A stretch of 15,992 bases of DNA from DASSWG01 sp041689995 (GCA_041689995.1 JBDNFD010000115.1:1-15992), one strand, 5' to 3'. Shown: positions 6,316 through 13,503, counted from the stretch's first letter. Notes: generated by a model not told the origin, from the letters alone. Translations and numbers: made by a program.

Positions 6316-8088
6316 ATGCAGCATTTAAGAGACAATTCAAAAGATAAAAACAAATCACAGCCAAAAGTTACGATGCTTCAGGCTTTCAAAACGATAATTT
6401 GGCCTAGGCGAAAGTTGGTTTTTATTGGTTTATTCTTGATTGTTATTAAAAGTTTGTCTGGTTTTGTTTTACCATGGCAGAGTAAAGTATTGCTTGATGA
6501 GGTTGTTCCCAATAAAGATCTCTCTCAACTATATACCTTAATTGCCATCGTAATAAGCGCCATAACAATACAGGCAGCAACCTCATTTTTACTTACCAGA
6601 ATTCTAAGCGTACAGGCGCAATATTTAATAAGTGAATTAAGATCTCAAGTACAGAAAAAAGTACTTTCACTACCTATCAGTTTTTTCGATAACACCAAAT
6701 CTGGCGCCTTGGTTTCAAGGATCATGAACGATGTTGAGGGCGTTAGAAATCTTATAGGTACAGGTTTAGTACAATTGGTAGGTGGTTCCTTTACGGCTAT
6801 AGTTTCATTAATTATTTTAATTAAATTGAATGCTTGGATGACGCTTTTTGTGTTCGTGCCGCTGTCCATATTTGGAATTATTGCCTTGAAAGCCTTTAAA
6901 TATATTCGTCCAATTTTTAGAACTCGTGGTAAAATTAATGCCGAAGTTACTGGAAGGTTGACAGAAACACTCGCGGGAGTTCGCGTTATCAAAGCATTTA
7001 ATGCTGAAGAACAAGAAAATATTGTTTTTGAACACGGGGTTGATCAATTATACCAAAACGTAAAAAAGAGCTTAACGGCAACCGCTTTAATGACCAGCTC
7101 TTCCACGTTTTTAATTGGAGTGGCCACAACGGGAATTATGGGAATGGGTGGCTATTATATGATGATTGGCGAAATGACCACTGGAGATTTTTTATTCTTC
7201 ACCCTAATCCTTGGTTTTATGATTGCTCCCATTATTCAGATGAGTAATATAGGAAGTCAGTTAACAGAGGCATTAGCGGGTCTGGATAGAACTGAAGAAC
7301 TTATGAATATGACTGCCGAAGAGGATAACCAAAACAGAAATATTAAATTGAATACCCTAAAAGGTGACATTGAATTTAATGATGTTTCATTTTCTTATGA
7401 AGAAGGCAAACAAATTTTGCACAACATTAATTTTAAAGCGCCAGCTGGTTCTGTAACCGCTTTGGTGGGAAGTTCAGGTTCTGGTAAATCTACCATTGCT
7501 GGTCTCTCGGCTACATTTTTAACGCCGCAATCTGGTAAAGTTACCGTTGATAATCAAGATTTATCGCTAGTTAAATTAAGTAGTTACCGCCAATATTTAG
7601 GTGTGGTTTTGCAGGATGAATTTTTATTTGAGGGAACTATTCGTGAAAATATAATGTTCCCAAGACCAAATGCCACGGAAGCTGAAGTACAAAATGCAGT
7701 AAAGGCAGCGTATGTAAATGAATTTACTGACCGATTTGATGAAGGTTTAGATACCTTAATTGGTGAAAGAGGCGTAAAGCTTTCTGGTGGTCAAAGGCAA
7801 CGTTTAGCTATTGCCCGAACGATTTTAGCAAACCCAAAAATTATAATTTTAGACGAAGCCACTTCAAGTTTAGATACCCAAAGTGAGGCCTTAATTCAGA
7901 AAAGTTTAGCTGAATTAGTTAAAGATAGAACCACCATCGTTATTGCACACCGTTTAAGTACCATTAGAAAGGCAGACCAGATTTTAGTTATAGAAGCTGG
8001 GCATATAGTAGAACGTGGCACCCACGACCAATTGATTGCTAAAGAAGGTAGGTATTATGAATTGTATACTTATCAGGCGAAAATTTAA
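6316..8088 (+). CDS. MsbA-type ABC exporter (fused permease and ATPase)
   Basis: A 590-residue half-transporter with the usual exporter layout. An N-terminal transmembrane domain with about six hydrophobic segments spans residues about 30-310 (first VFIGLFLIVIKSLSGFVLPW), with the coupling-region text RGKINAEVTGRLTETLAGVRVIKAF. The nucleotide-binding domain follows from about 355: Walker A GSSGSGKST (385-393), signature LSGGQ (489-493), Walker B IIILDEATSSLD with Asp513/Glu514, and H-loop His545 in IAHRLST. All catalytic residues are intact. It should act as a homodimer in the inner membrane, exporting lipid or a hydrophobic compound. It resembles MsbA/LmrA, but the substrate cannot be read from sequence. 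It is monocistronic and bracketed by repeat copies B and C. Confidence 0.93.
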   Translation: MQHLRDNSKDKNKSQPKVTMLQAFKTIIWPRRKLVFIGLFLIVIKSLSGFVLPWQSKVLLDEVVPNKDLSQLYTLIAIVISAITIQAATSFLLTRILSVQAQYLISELRSQVQKKVLSLPISFFDNTKSGALVSRIMNDVEGVRNLIGTGLVQLVGGSFTAIVSLIILIKLNAWMTLFVFVPLSIFGIIALKAFKYIRPIFRTRGKINAEVTGRLTETLAGVRVIKAFNAEEQENIVFEHGVDQLYQNVKKSLTATALMTSSSTFLIGVATTGIMGMGGYYMMIGEMTTGDFLFFTLILGFMIAPIIQMSNIGSQLTEALAGLDRTEELMNMTAEEDNQNRNIKLNTLKGDIEFNDVSFSYEEGKQILHNINFKAPAGSVTALVGSSGSGKSTIAGLSATFLTPQSGKVTVDNQDLSLVKLSSYRQYLGVVLQDEFLFEGTIRENIMFPRPNATEAEVQNAVKAAYVNEFTDRFDEGLDTLIGERGVKLSGGQRQRLAIARTILANPKIIILDEATSSLDTQSEALIQKSLAELVKDRTTIVIAHRLSTIRKADQILVIEAGHIVERGTHDQLIAKEGRYYELYTYQAKI

Positions 8089-8104
8089 GTGATTAAAACA
8101 CCGG

Positions 8105-8297
8105 TAGTGTGAGGGTCTCGCTCGTGCCGTCATTGTTTGGAGACTAGCTGTACTGGGGACACGGGCCAGAGGCCCGCGCCAGCAGGGTCGGGGGACACGG
8201 GCGGGACGCCCGCGCCAGCGGCTTAAAGTTTTATTTTCTAGAAGGCTAGCGCGAGGGTTCCCTAAGAACGCTAGCGCGAGCGTCTCGCTCGTGCCTT
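8105..8297. repeat. REP/BIME-like repeat cluster, copy C (five units)
   Basis: This is the largest cluster, directly upstream of the RAYT gene. Units: a degenerate left hairpin (8108-8131); a right unit with stem GGGCC-AGA-GGCCC (8155-8183); a right unit with stem CGGGCG-GGA-CGCCCG (8190-8220); a half unit GGCTAGCGCGAG (8244-8255); and a full left unit CGAGCG-TCT-CGCTCG (8267-8295). The linker TTTGGAGACTAGC is the same as in copy A. The two right units show compensatory stem changes. Confidence 0.88.
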
Positions 8298-8439
8298 TAC
8301 AGCCGAATACCAAGGCAGTCTTAACGTAAGAATAAGAATCGATGTTGCCAATCCGAGTTTCTTGAAAGCGATATCCAAACTGTAATTATAAGTCCTTTAG
8401 ATAATTAAATTTCAGTATATTTATTCTTTGTCAAAATTT

Positions 8440-8997
8440 ATGAGCAGGAAATATAAATTTCACAATACGTCAGCAGCTTATTTTGTTTCATTCGCAGTAG
8501 TGAATTGGATAGATGTTTTTACCCGTGAAGCTTATTTCAAAGTTATTACGGATAGCTTGGATTTTTGTCGAAATAATAAAGGAATGGCTCTATTTGCATA
8601 TTGCATTATGCCCAGCCATATTCATATATTGTTTCGAGATGACAATGAAAATCCTTCTGGACTGCTAAGAGACTTTAAAGGCTTTACTTCCAAGAAAATG
8701 ATTGCAAGTATTATGGAGCATCCGCAAGAAAGCAGGCGGGAATGGATGCTTTGGATGTTTAAAAGAGCAGGAACAAAGAACAGTAATGTAAAGGAATATC
8801 AATTTTGGCAACAAAACAATCATCCCATTGAATTGTGGAGCACACCAGTTATAAAGGAGAAATTTGATTATATCCATAACAATCCGGTAGTTGCTGGCTT
8901 AGTGATGGAACCGTGGGATTGGAAGCATAGTAGTGCGAGAAATTACGCAGAGCTTGATGCCGTAATTCCTATTGATGATATTGGATTTCTTGGCTGA
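8440..8997 (+). CDS. REP-associated tyrosine transposase (RAYT, Y1 HUH family)
   Basis: A 185-residue member of the Y1 transposase superfamily related to IS200/IS605 TnpA. The HUH metal site is His60-Ile-His62 in MPSHIHILFR, and the catalytic tyrosine is probably Tyr144 in KEKFDYIHNNPVVAGL, the characteristic RAYT signature; WKHSSARNY follows. Such enzymes nick single-stranded DNA next to REP hairpins and are single-copy, domesticated relatives of transposases. Here the gene is flanked immediately upstream (8105-8297) and downstream (9039-9122) by GC-rich palindromes that recur elsewhere in the window, exactly the expected context. ATG at 8440 is preferred over TTG at 8428; TATTCTTTG just upstream resembles a -7 box with an extra base. 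All catalytic residues appear intact. Confidence 0.92.
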   Translation: MSRKYKFHNTSAAYFVSFAVVNWIDVFTREAYFKVITDSLDFCRNNKGMALFAYCIMPSHIHILFRDDNENPSGLLRDFKGFTSKKMIASIMEHPQESRREWMLWMFKRAGTKNSNVKEYQFWQQNNHPIELWSTPVIKEKFDYIHNNPVVAGLVMEPWDWKHSSARNYAELDAVIPIDDIGFLG

Positions 8998-9038
8998 ATC
9001 CCTTCTTGTTATTTCAGAATAAAAAATTTTTCTTTTTG

Positions 9039-9122
9039 AACGCTAGCGCGAGCGTCTCGCTCGTGCCGTCAAAGTTCAGAGAATAGCGCTGGGGACACGG
9101 GCGGGACGCCCGCGCCAGCGGG
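9039..9122. repeat. REP/BIME-like composite repeat, copy D
   Basis: This is the cleanest copy. The left unit (9041-9070) has CGCTAGCGCGAG leading into the CGAGCG-TCT-CGCTCG hairpin and TGCCGTC. A linker follows, then the right unit (9090-9120) has GGGGACAC, the hairpin CGGGCG-GGA-CGCCCG and the tail GCGCCAGCG. It lies 40 bases after the RAYT stop and its right edge abuts the broken KilA-N gene. Confidence 0.9.
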
Positions 9123-9324
9123 AATTAAAATTTGGGTTGTTTAGTTGTTCCCAAAGTCCAATAAATTCAATGGTACTTCGTGTTCTCATCCAGTTTTGAA
9201 TAATGTAGTCACTTCTTTCAGAATCACGAAATTTTGCCATATCCGTTAAGGAAATGAATTCTTCTTCATTTTGCTTGTAGAGAACTATTTCTAGTTCATT
9301 GACATTCAACTTAGTTTTACTCAT
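9121..9324 (-). pseudogene. N-terminal fragment of a KilA-N domain protein, cut by a REP repeat
   Basis: From an ATG at 9324 the minus strand encodes 68 residues of a KilA-N domain protein: ISLTDMAKFRDSERSDYIIQNWMRTRSTIEFIGLWEQLNNPNFN. KilA-N is a DNA-binding domain found in phage and some bacterial proteins. Bacteroidota members of this type are about 260-280 residues. The similarity ends exactly at repeat copy D; the frame runs on to a stop at 9076 only by translating the repeat as SRWRGRPARVPSAIL. An earlier ATG at 9357 is possible but adds residues not seen in the family. The matching C-terminal half lies upstream (9626-10212), so the pieces are in permuted order. Confidence 0.75.
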
Positions 9325-9357
9325 GATACATTCCTTTAGGGGAATTAAAAATAGCAT

Positions 9358-9625
9358 ATTTTTTCGTTGTTCTGTCGTGTCATCAAGAAACGGGTCGAGT
9401 TCTAGAAATGGGATTTGTTGTGCTCTTTCAGAATAAGTGAATTTTGCCGTGGGTACTATATCTTTTAAATTGCCAATCTTCCTAAATATAAACCAAATCC
9501 CGCACCAATCTTTACGGGAATTATCATTCCATTAAAAAAAGCCACAATCCACACAAAAATATCCTAATTCTCTCCTTATACGCCAACCTCCTCAATTAAT
9601 AATTGTGCTCTGGAAAATGAAATTT
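9358..9625. other. Unassigned sequence between the two KilA-N fragments
   Basis: No intact gene. On the minus strand one frame reads DIFVWIVAFFNGMIIPVK then IGAGFGLYLGRLAI before a stop at about 9459, which looks like the hydrophobic end of a membrane protein, but I cannot name it. Another frame stays open into the start of the KilA-N fragment. Gene debris is likely. Confidence 0.35.
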
Positions 9626-10212
9626 CTAAGGTTTCTTCTTTTGTTCAATGTAGATGCTATCATCCAATCTTTTTAGAGTTTTCATGAAATCCTTTCCTTT
9701 CAACACTGATAATTGATATTTTGCAATTTCATTTAGTTTTCGGAATCTATCCTCTTTCGCTATTTTTTCCTTAATCATTACGGCATTCAAGGTTTCTAAG
9801 TTTGATAAGATTGCTAATTCATTGATGCTTCCTATATCGCGGATATTCTTATACTTTTTTATCAAGTCAGGATTTGCTTCTCTCCAATCTTTTGCAGTAC
9901 AATTAAACAGTACCACATTTAATAAGTCTGCTTCCTCTGCATAAGCAATCCATTCTTTGTCCTTTTCATAGTTTTTATCTGGTAGGATATAGTTTTTTAT
10001 GGCATCGGTATGAATATGGTAATTTGTTTTGCTCAACATTCGTTTAACATTCCATTCGAGATTATATCGGTTGGTTTCAATCGTTGGTATTCCGTTATTA
10101 AGTAGAGTTTGAATGTGGGGCTAAGCCATGACGCAAATTCAAACGCAATATCTATATGATACGTTCCGCCGTATCTTCCAGGTTTAGAAATAATCCCGAT
10201 TGAGTTTGTAGT
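9626..10212 (-). pseudogene. C-terminal part of a KilA-N protein, 5'-truncated and frameshifted
   Basis: The minus strand from 10212 reads TNSIGIISKPGRYGG then IAFEFASWLSPTFKLYLITEYQRLK, the middle part of Bacteroidota KilA-N proteins. At about 10070-10074 the frame changes, and the family sequence resumes as RYNLEWNVKRMLSKTNYH followed by the rest of the C-terminal half through ...DSIYIEQKKKP to the stop at 9626. The ATG-initiated frame 10039-9626 is therefore only the tail of a broken gene, not a separate protein. The DNA-binding N-terminus and about 30 residues of the middle are missing here. The N-terminal piece present at 9121-9324 lies downstream, so simple frameshifting cannot restore the gene. 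Confidence 0.72.
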
Positions 10213-10310
10213 TTATTGGTGAAGTTAACTATTTAAAAATATCATAAACTGAGGGTTAAAGTTTGCCAAATAGCTATCTTAAGTTTCTTCATCCTTGTAA
10301 ATTGTGAACT

Positions 10311-10937
10311 ATGGAAAAAGTATTAGTAGCAGGTGCGAACGGCACCACAGGAAAAAAGATAATTTCAATTTTAAAAAATTCTAATAAATACGAACCGATT
10401 GCAATGGTTCGAAAAGAGGAACAAGTATCTCGGTTTAAGAATGAAGGCGTAAAAACCATTCTTGCAGATCTCGAAAATGATGTGAGCCAAACCACAAAAG
10501 GCATTGATCGTGTAATTTTTGCAGCGGGCTCTGGTGGCAAGAAAGTGAAGGAAGTTGACCAAGAAGGTGCGAAAAAATTGATGGATGCGTCAAAGAAAGA
10601 TGGTATTAAGAAATTTGTAATTCTAAGCTCTATGGGTGCCGATAATCCAGAAGAAGCTTCTGAACTAAAAGATTATCTAAAGGCGAAACACAACGCCGAT
10701 GAACATCTTAAAAATTCGGGTATTGAATATACTATTGTACGTCCGGGAACTCTTAATAACAATGACGGAAAGGGAAAAATAGAATTGGACAACAAGCTGA
10801 ATAAACGCGGTGAGATTTCACGTCGCGATGTGGCTGAAACACTTGTGGGCTCTTTGGAAGACACTGTTGCCAAAAACAAAACCTTTGAAATCTTGGAAGG
10901 CGAAACCTACATAAAAGCTGCTTTAGAAAAAATTTAA
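10311..10937 (+). CDS. Atypical SDR / NAD(P)-binding Rossmann protein
   Basis: A 208-residue NmrA/SDR_a5-like protein. The Rossmann nucleotide-binding motif GANGTTGKK is at residues 8-16, followed by an acidic-ended strand, VKTILADLEND. The central region KKFVILSSMGADNPEEAS supplies the SSMG segment of this subgroup, and EYTIVRPGTLNN the conserved RPG. The classic YxxxK pair is not clear, as is usual for atypical SDRs of this type, which may act as reductases or NADPH sensors (YwnB/YhfK-like). The protein is complete, soluble and monocistronic, with a strong terminator just downstream. The substrate is unknown. Confidence 0.87.
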   Translation: MEKVLVAGANGTTGKKIISILKNSNKYEPIAMVRKEEQVSRFKNEGVKTILADLENDVSQTTKGIDRVIFAAGSGGKKVKEVDQEGAKKLMDASKKDGIKKFVILSSMGADNPEEASELKDYLKAKHNADEHLKNSGIEYTIVRPGTLNNNDGKGKIELDNKLNKRGEISRRDVAETLVGSLEDTVAKNKTFEILEGETYIKAALEKI

Positions 10938-10960
10938 GATTTCAGAATAGAAAATTAATA

Positions 10961-10994
10961 AAAAAGCGTCTGAAAATTTTCAGATGCTTTTTTA
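10961..10994. terminator. Strong bidirectional intrinsic terminator
   Basis: AAAAAGCGTCTGAAAA pairs with TTTTCAGATGCTTTTT through a single G-T wobble, giving a long stem with A and T runs on the outside. It lies 24 bases after the SDR stop and could also serve minus-strand transcription from the PAP2 remnant. Confidence 0.85.
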
Positions 10995-11062
10995 TTTGCG
11001 GCGTCAGGACTTATGAGTGAAAGGATGTTGAACGAAGAGTGACAGAATTACTGCTGAATATT

Positions 11063-11334
11063 TTAATTTTTGTTGGAAAAACGTTTTACCTCGATTGTTT
11101 TTTGACACAGATAGTGAAATAAAAAGGCAAAAGCAGTTCCTACCAACGCTCCGACGAAAATATCACTTGGGTAGTGAACACCGACAAAAATCCTGCTCAA
11201 CACAAAAATAAGAGGCCATAGATAAGACAGATAAATCCATTTGGTGTATTTCCGAAGGGATAGAACCACAAAAGTGGTAATGGCAAAACTGGAGGAAGCG
11301 TGGAATTTGAAGGATTTTATTATCTTCTTTAAGA
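11063..11334 (-). pseudogene. 3' fragment of a PAP2-family phosphatase gene
   Basis: The minus strand encodes the C-terminal part of a PAP2/acid-phosphatase-like membrane protein: SFKFHASSSFAITTFVVLSL followed by membrane segments and the third PAP2 motif SRIFVGVHYPSD, then VGALVGTAFAFLFHYL. In intact members the second motif reads like SFPSGHAS; here the residues before His are altered (SFKFHAS) and the frame upstream soon hits stops. The first motif (KxxxxxxRP) and about 100 N-terminal residues are absent. An overlapping frame from an ATG at 11363 (MEKNPWTKINLKEDNK) is unrelated to PAP2. A dead gene is the likely reading; the intact enzyme would be a lipid phosphatase. Confidence 0.65.
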
Positions 11335-11403
11335 TTTATTTTAGTCCAAGGATTCTTTTCCATGTTTAGTTTTTGAAATGGCGATTAAAAGTTTGTCTTT
11401 TGA

Positions 11404-11506
11404 AAGCTAGCGCGAGCGTCTCGCTCGTGCCGTCACAGTTTGCAGACTAGCAGTATGGGGACACGCGCCAGCGGGGGAGAGCACGGGCGGGACGCCCGCG
11501 CCAACG
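11404..11506. repeat. REP/BIME-like composite repeat, copy E (with a stem-less unit)
   Basis: The left unit 11404-11433 carries the CGAGCG-TCT-CGCTCG hairpin. The linker TTTGCAGACTAGC leads to GGGGACACGCGCCAGCG (11456-11472), which is the right-unit flanks with the hairpin exactly missing. A complete right unit follows (11479-11504, stem CGGGCG-GGA-CGCCCG, tail GCGCCAACG). It lies between the PAP2 remnant and the helix-turn-helix gene. Confidence 0.87.
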
Positions 11507-11536
11507 GGGGGTCTTTGTCGCACATCGGTTTTTTAG

Positions 11537-11977
11537 TTACACAGGCTTTTCTTCAGAAGGTTTACTATAAGTATCAGGTTTTTTTTCGTCTTTGACTTTG
11601 TCCAATTCCTTTTCCAAATCTGAAATTTTTGATTTCAACATCGAAATATATTCCCCTTGCGTGGCAATGTGTTTTTGATGCGCCAAATTTATTTCTGCTT
11701 CCTTTCCTGTTTTATATTCGGCACCTGGTTCTGCAACCGAATGAGAGGTTTCCCGATCCATTTCACCTTCCTCGGTGAACAACCAGTGTAAATTTATTTC
11801 GGGAAATAGAGATAATAAATTATCTATTGCCGATGAATTTATGCTGCTGTTTATTGCATCTCCAGTGAAACTTCCATAGGTCATACCAATTTTTATTGCA
11901 AATTTTTTATGACCAATTCCCTGATACTTACCATATTGCAAAATTCTTTCTTTGATAGTAGAAAATTTATTACCCAT
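11537..11977 (-). CDS. Repressor-like protein with C-terminal coiled coil
   Basis: A 146-residue protein. The N-terminal half (residues about 5-65) has the pattern of a lambda-repressor-like/XRE domain of Bacteroidota mobile elements: TIKERILQYGKYQGIGHKKFAIKIGMTYGSFTGD, then INSSAIDNLLSLFPEINLHWLFTEEGEM, the usual W-L-tEgeM ending. Residues about 100-132 form a heptad-rich coiled coil (EYISMLKSKISDLEKELDKVKDEKK), probably for dimerisation. It is divergent from a small gene at 12085 across a 107-base region with repeated motifs, a layout like a phage or element cI/cro switch. It has no integrase nearby, so it may be the relic of such an element or an orphan regulator. Confidence 0.72.
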   Translation of the reverse strand: MGNKFSTIKERILQYGKYQGIGHKKFAIKIGMTYGSFTGDAINSSINSSAIDNLLSLFPEINLHWLFTEEGEMDRETSHSVAEPGAEYKTGKEAEINLAHQKHIATQGEYISMLKSKISDLEKELDKVKDEKKPDTYSKPSEEKPV

Positions 11978-12009
11978 ATATTAGTTTATTACATAATTTT
12001 TTACCTACA

Positions 12010-12052
12010 TTTGTCCAAGTGGAAACAAAGTAAATATAAAGCAAATATAAAG
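12010..12052. promoter_or_regulatory. Candidate operator/promoter region between divergent regulators
   Basis: Two direct copies of AAATATAAAG (12032-12041 and 12043-12052) repeat at an 11-base period, about one helical turn. Beside them is the imperfect inverted repeat TTTGTCC...GG-AA-ACAAA (12010-12029). On the minus strand TATATTTG (12049-12042) matches the -7 consensus for the repressor-like gene. These fit an autoregulated divergent switch; binding is inference. Confidence 0.5.
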
Positions 12053-12084
12053 TAATAAACAAGCGGATTAAATAGTCATTTTCT

Positions 12085-12345
12085 ATGATAGTTAAAAGGG
12101 AATCAAAAGCAATTAAAAAATTCTTCGGGATCAACTTCGCACAGAAGATCGCCGATATTTTACGCGGCAAACGAATCACGAACCAGAACGGTGATTTTTT
12201 TAAAGCGCACAGTGTCTCTGATGTGCTGAATGGCCAAAATCATTCCATTTTGGAAGATCACATCCGAATGGTATGGGAAGAAAGGGTGGATTTAGAATCA
12301 GATCGCCGAAAAAAAATAATGGAAAAAACAAAAGCTTTGATATGA
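12085..12345 (+). CDS. Small Cro-like / element-control protein
   Basis: An 86-residue basic protein whose family I do not recognise with certainty. The middle part NFAQKIADILRGKRITNQNGDFFKAHSVSDVLNGQNHSILEDHI has the spacing of a small helix-turn-helix, with SVSDVLNG as possible recognition helix, and the ends are rich in Lys and Arg. It is divergent from the repressor-like gene and would be the Cro-side protein if the pair is a genetic switch. Its stop overlaps the next ATG (ATGA), so the downstream 34-residue peptide is translationally coupled. Alternatives are an excision-control or DNA-packaging accessory protein. No homologue could be named. Confidence 0.6.
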   Translation: MIVKRESKAIKKFFGINFAQKIADILRGKRITNQNGDFFKAHSVSDVLNGQNHSILEDHIRMVWEERVDLESDRRKKIMEKTKALI

Positions 12346-12446
12346 AAGACTTGAATATCTGGGAAAAAGGAATGATAATCTTATGCGGCCTTGGTTTCGC
12401 AACCGTCATCGCATTGTTCACGGCATGTGCGCTCGGTAAACTTTAA
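12342..12446 (+). CDS. 34-residue single-span membrane peptide
   Basis: The frame starts at the ATG of an ATGA overlap with the preceding gene and encodes MKDLNIWEKGMIILCGLGFA followed by TVIALFTACALGKL. Residues about 11-31 form one hydrophobic span with a short charged N-terminus. The tight coupling and clean stop two bases short of the insertion sequence make it a credible small gene, although the IS may have removed or displaced what followed. The function is unknown. Confidence 0.55.
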   Translation: MKDLNIWEKGMIILCGLGFATVIALFTACALGKL

Positions 12447-12447
12447 T

Positions 12448-13500
12448 GGCTAAGTTCTAAAAAGCATATTGTTTATTGCAATATTCTTGAATTGTATCCA
12501 AGCGGTATTGGACGTGAAGGCTATCGCATATACCGTAGCCATTCTGTTTGTTGAGTTCTTTATCTTTTCAAGCACCAAGAACCAGTTCAGGTAATTCTGC
12601 AGGTATTTTGAAGCGACCCCATTGAATGAATCCATAAATTTTCTCAGTCGCATATCCATATTGTTGACATTTTGGACGTGATATATTTTATCCACAGTCC
12701 GCTGCCCTTTCGAGGTGTTGAATTTTTTGTGCTCAAGGGTGTTTGCTTTTGCAAATGCACCATAGCTCCTGTGGCTATCGCTGCAAAGCACCTCTGCCTT
12801 ATCGAGCTTGCCCCGTATCACGCAATCTAAATCTTTCTTGCTGATGCGCCCCTTTGTTGCCACCTTGAAATCTTTATTCCCGGATCTGTCACAAGTGGCC
12901 ACTACCGCCACTTTCTCATCGCTTATGCCTGCTTTGCCTGCCTTTGCCCCTCGCTTTCTGGGCTTTCTCCCCAAATTGCGGTTCCCTTTTTCTGAATAGG
13001 CAAAGAACAGGTCGTCACTCTCGACAATGCCTTGGAACTCATCTGGCGAAACACTCGCAAAGGAAGTGAGCAATTTGTGCCGCCAATCAAAAGAGGTCTG
13101 TATGGAAATCCCCGTTTCTTTGGCACTTTTCCTAATAGTATAACCCGATAAAAGGCAGTATAGATATTTGTTCACCTTGTCCTTCTTTTTCAGGGCAAAC
13201 CAAAATTTGCCCGTAGTTTCGCTAAAGTTCTTCCCACAACCATTGCAAACATAGCGCTGTACGCCCTTTAGTTTGCCATTGGCACGTATCCTGTGGTCCT
13301 TGCAGTGCGGACAGGAAATAGCTTTTAGCTCATTATTGTCCATAACCTCTTTGTCCTTTAAGGTCAAGGACAACAGAGTGGAAACAATCTCTTGTTGGAC
13401 GCTGCTATCACTATTAACGAAATAATCTCGAAAATCTACTGGAATCATATCAAAATGAGTTTTGAACAAAGATAATACATATTTATTTTAGAACTAAGCC
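12448..13500 (-). mobile_element. IS1595-family insertion sequence, complete
   Basis: The ends are GGCTAAGTTCTAAAA (12448-12462) and TTTTAGAACTAAGCC (13486-13500), inverted repeats matching at 14 of 15 positions. The single transposase gene fills the element. The 8-base flanks (ACTTTAAT left, AAAAGACC right) do not match, so no target duplication is evident; the family normally makes 8-bp duplications. It is inserted just after the small membrane peptide gene and three bases from a perfect hairpin. Confidence 0.88.
12450..13469 (-). CDS. IS1595-family transposase
   Basis: A 339-residue transposase. An N-terminal zinc ribbon uses Cys53, Cys56, Cys75 and Cys78 (CPHCK...VCNGCGKNF), followed by the wHTH-like KVNKYLYCLLSGYTIRKSAKETGISIQTSFDWRHKLL. 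The ISXO2-like catalytic domain has a first acidic site at ESDD (Asp152/Asp153), a second at CSDSHRSY (Asp231), and the family's conserved HVQNVNN (264-270) followed by LRKFMDSFNGVASKYLQNYLNWF. The stop codon TAG lies inside the left terminal inverted repeat, so the last codons overlap the IS end. All motifs are intact and the element could be active. The ATG at 13469 lies 17 bases inside the right inverted repeat. Confidence 0.9.
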   Translation of the reverse strand: MFKTHFDMIPVDFRDYFVNSDSSVQQEIVSTLLSLTLKDKEVMDNNELKAISCPHCKDHRIRANGKLKGVQRYVCNGCGKNFSETTGKFWFALKKKDKVNKYLYCLLSGYTIRKSAKETGISIQTSFDWRHKLLTSFASVSPDEFQGIVESDDLFFAYSEKGNRNLGRKPRKRGAKAGKAGISDEKVAVVATCDRSGNKDFKVATKGRISKKDLDCVIRGKLDKAEVLCSDSHRSYGAFAKANTLEHKKFNTSKGQRTVDKIYHVQNVNNMDMRLRKFMDSFNGVASKYLQNYLNWFLVLEKIKNSTNRMATVYAIAFTSNTAWIQFKNIAINNMLFRT

Positions 13501-13503
13501 AAA

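Noticed and set aside
7984..8313. Minus-strand frame of 109 codons over the end of the exporter gene and repeat copy C
   Set aside because: It consists largely of translated palindromic repeat (RWRGRPARVPRP-like text) and antisense exporter sequence; not a gene.
9626..10039. Stand-alone 137-codon gene on the minus strand
   Set aside because: The sequence upstream continues the same KilA-N family in another frame, so this is the tail of a broken gene rather than an independent protein.
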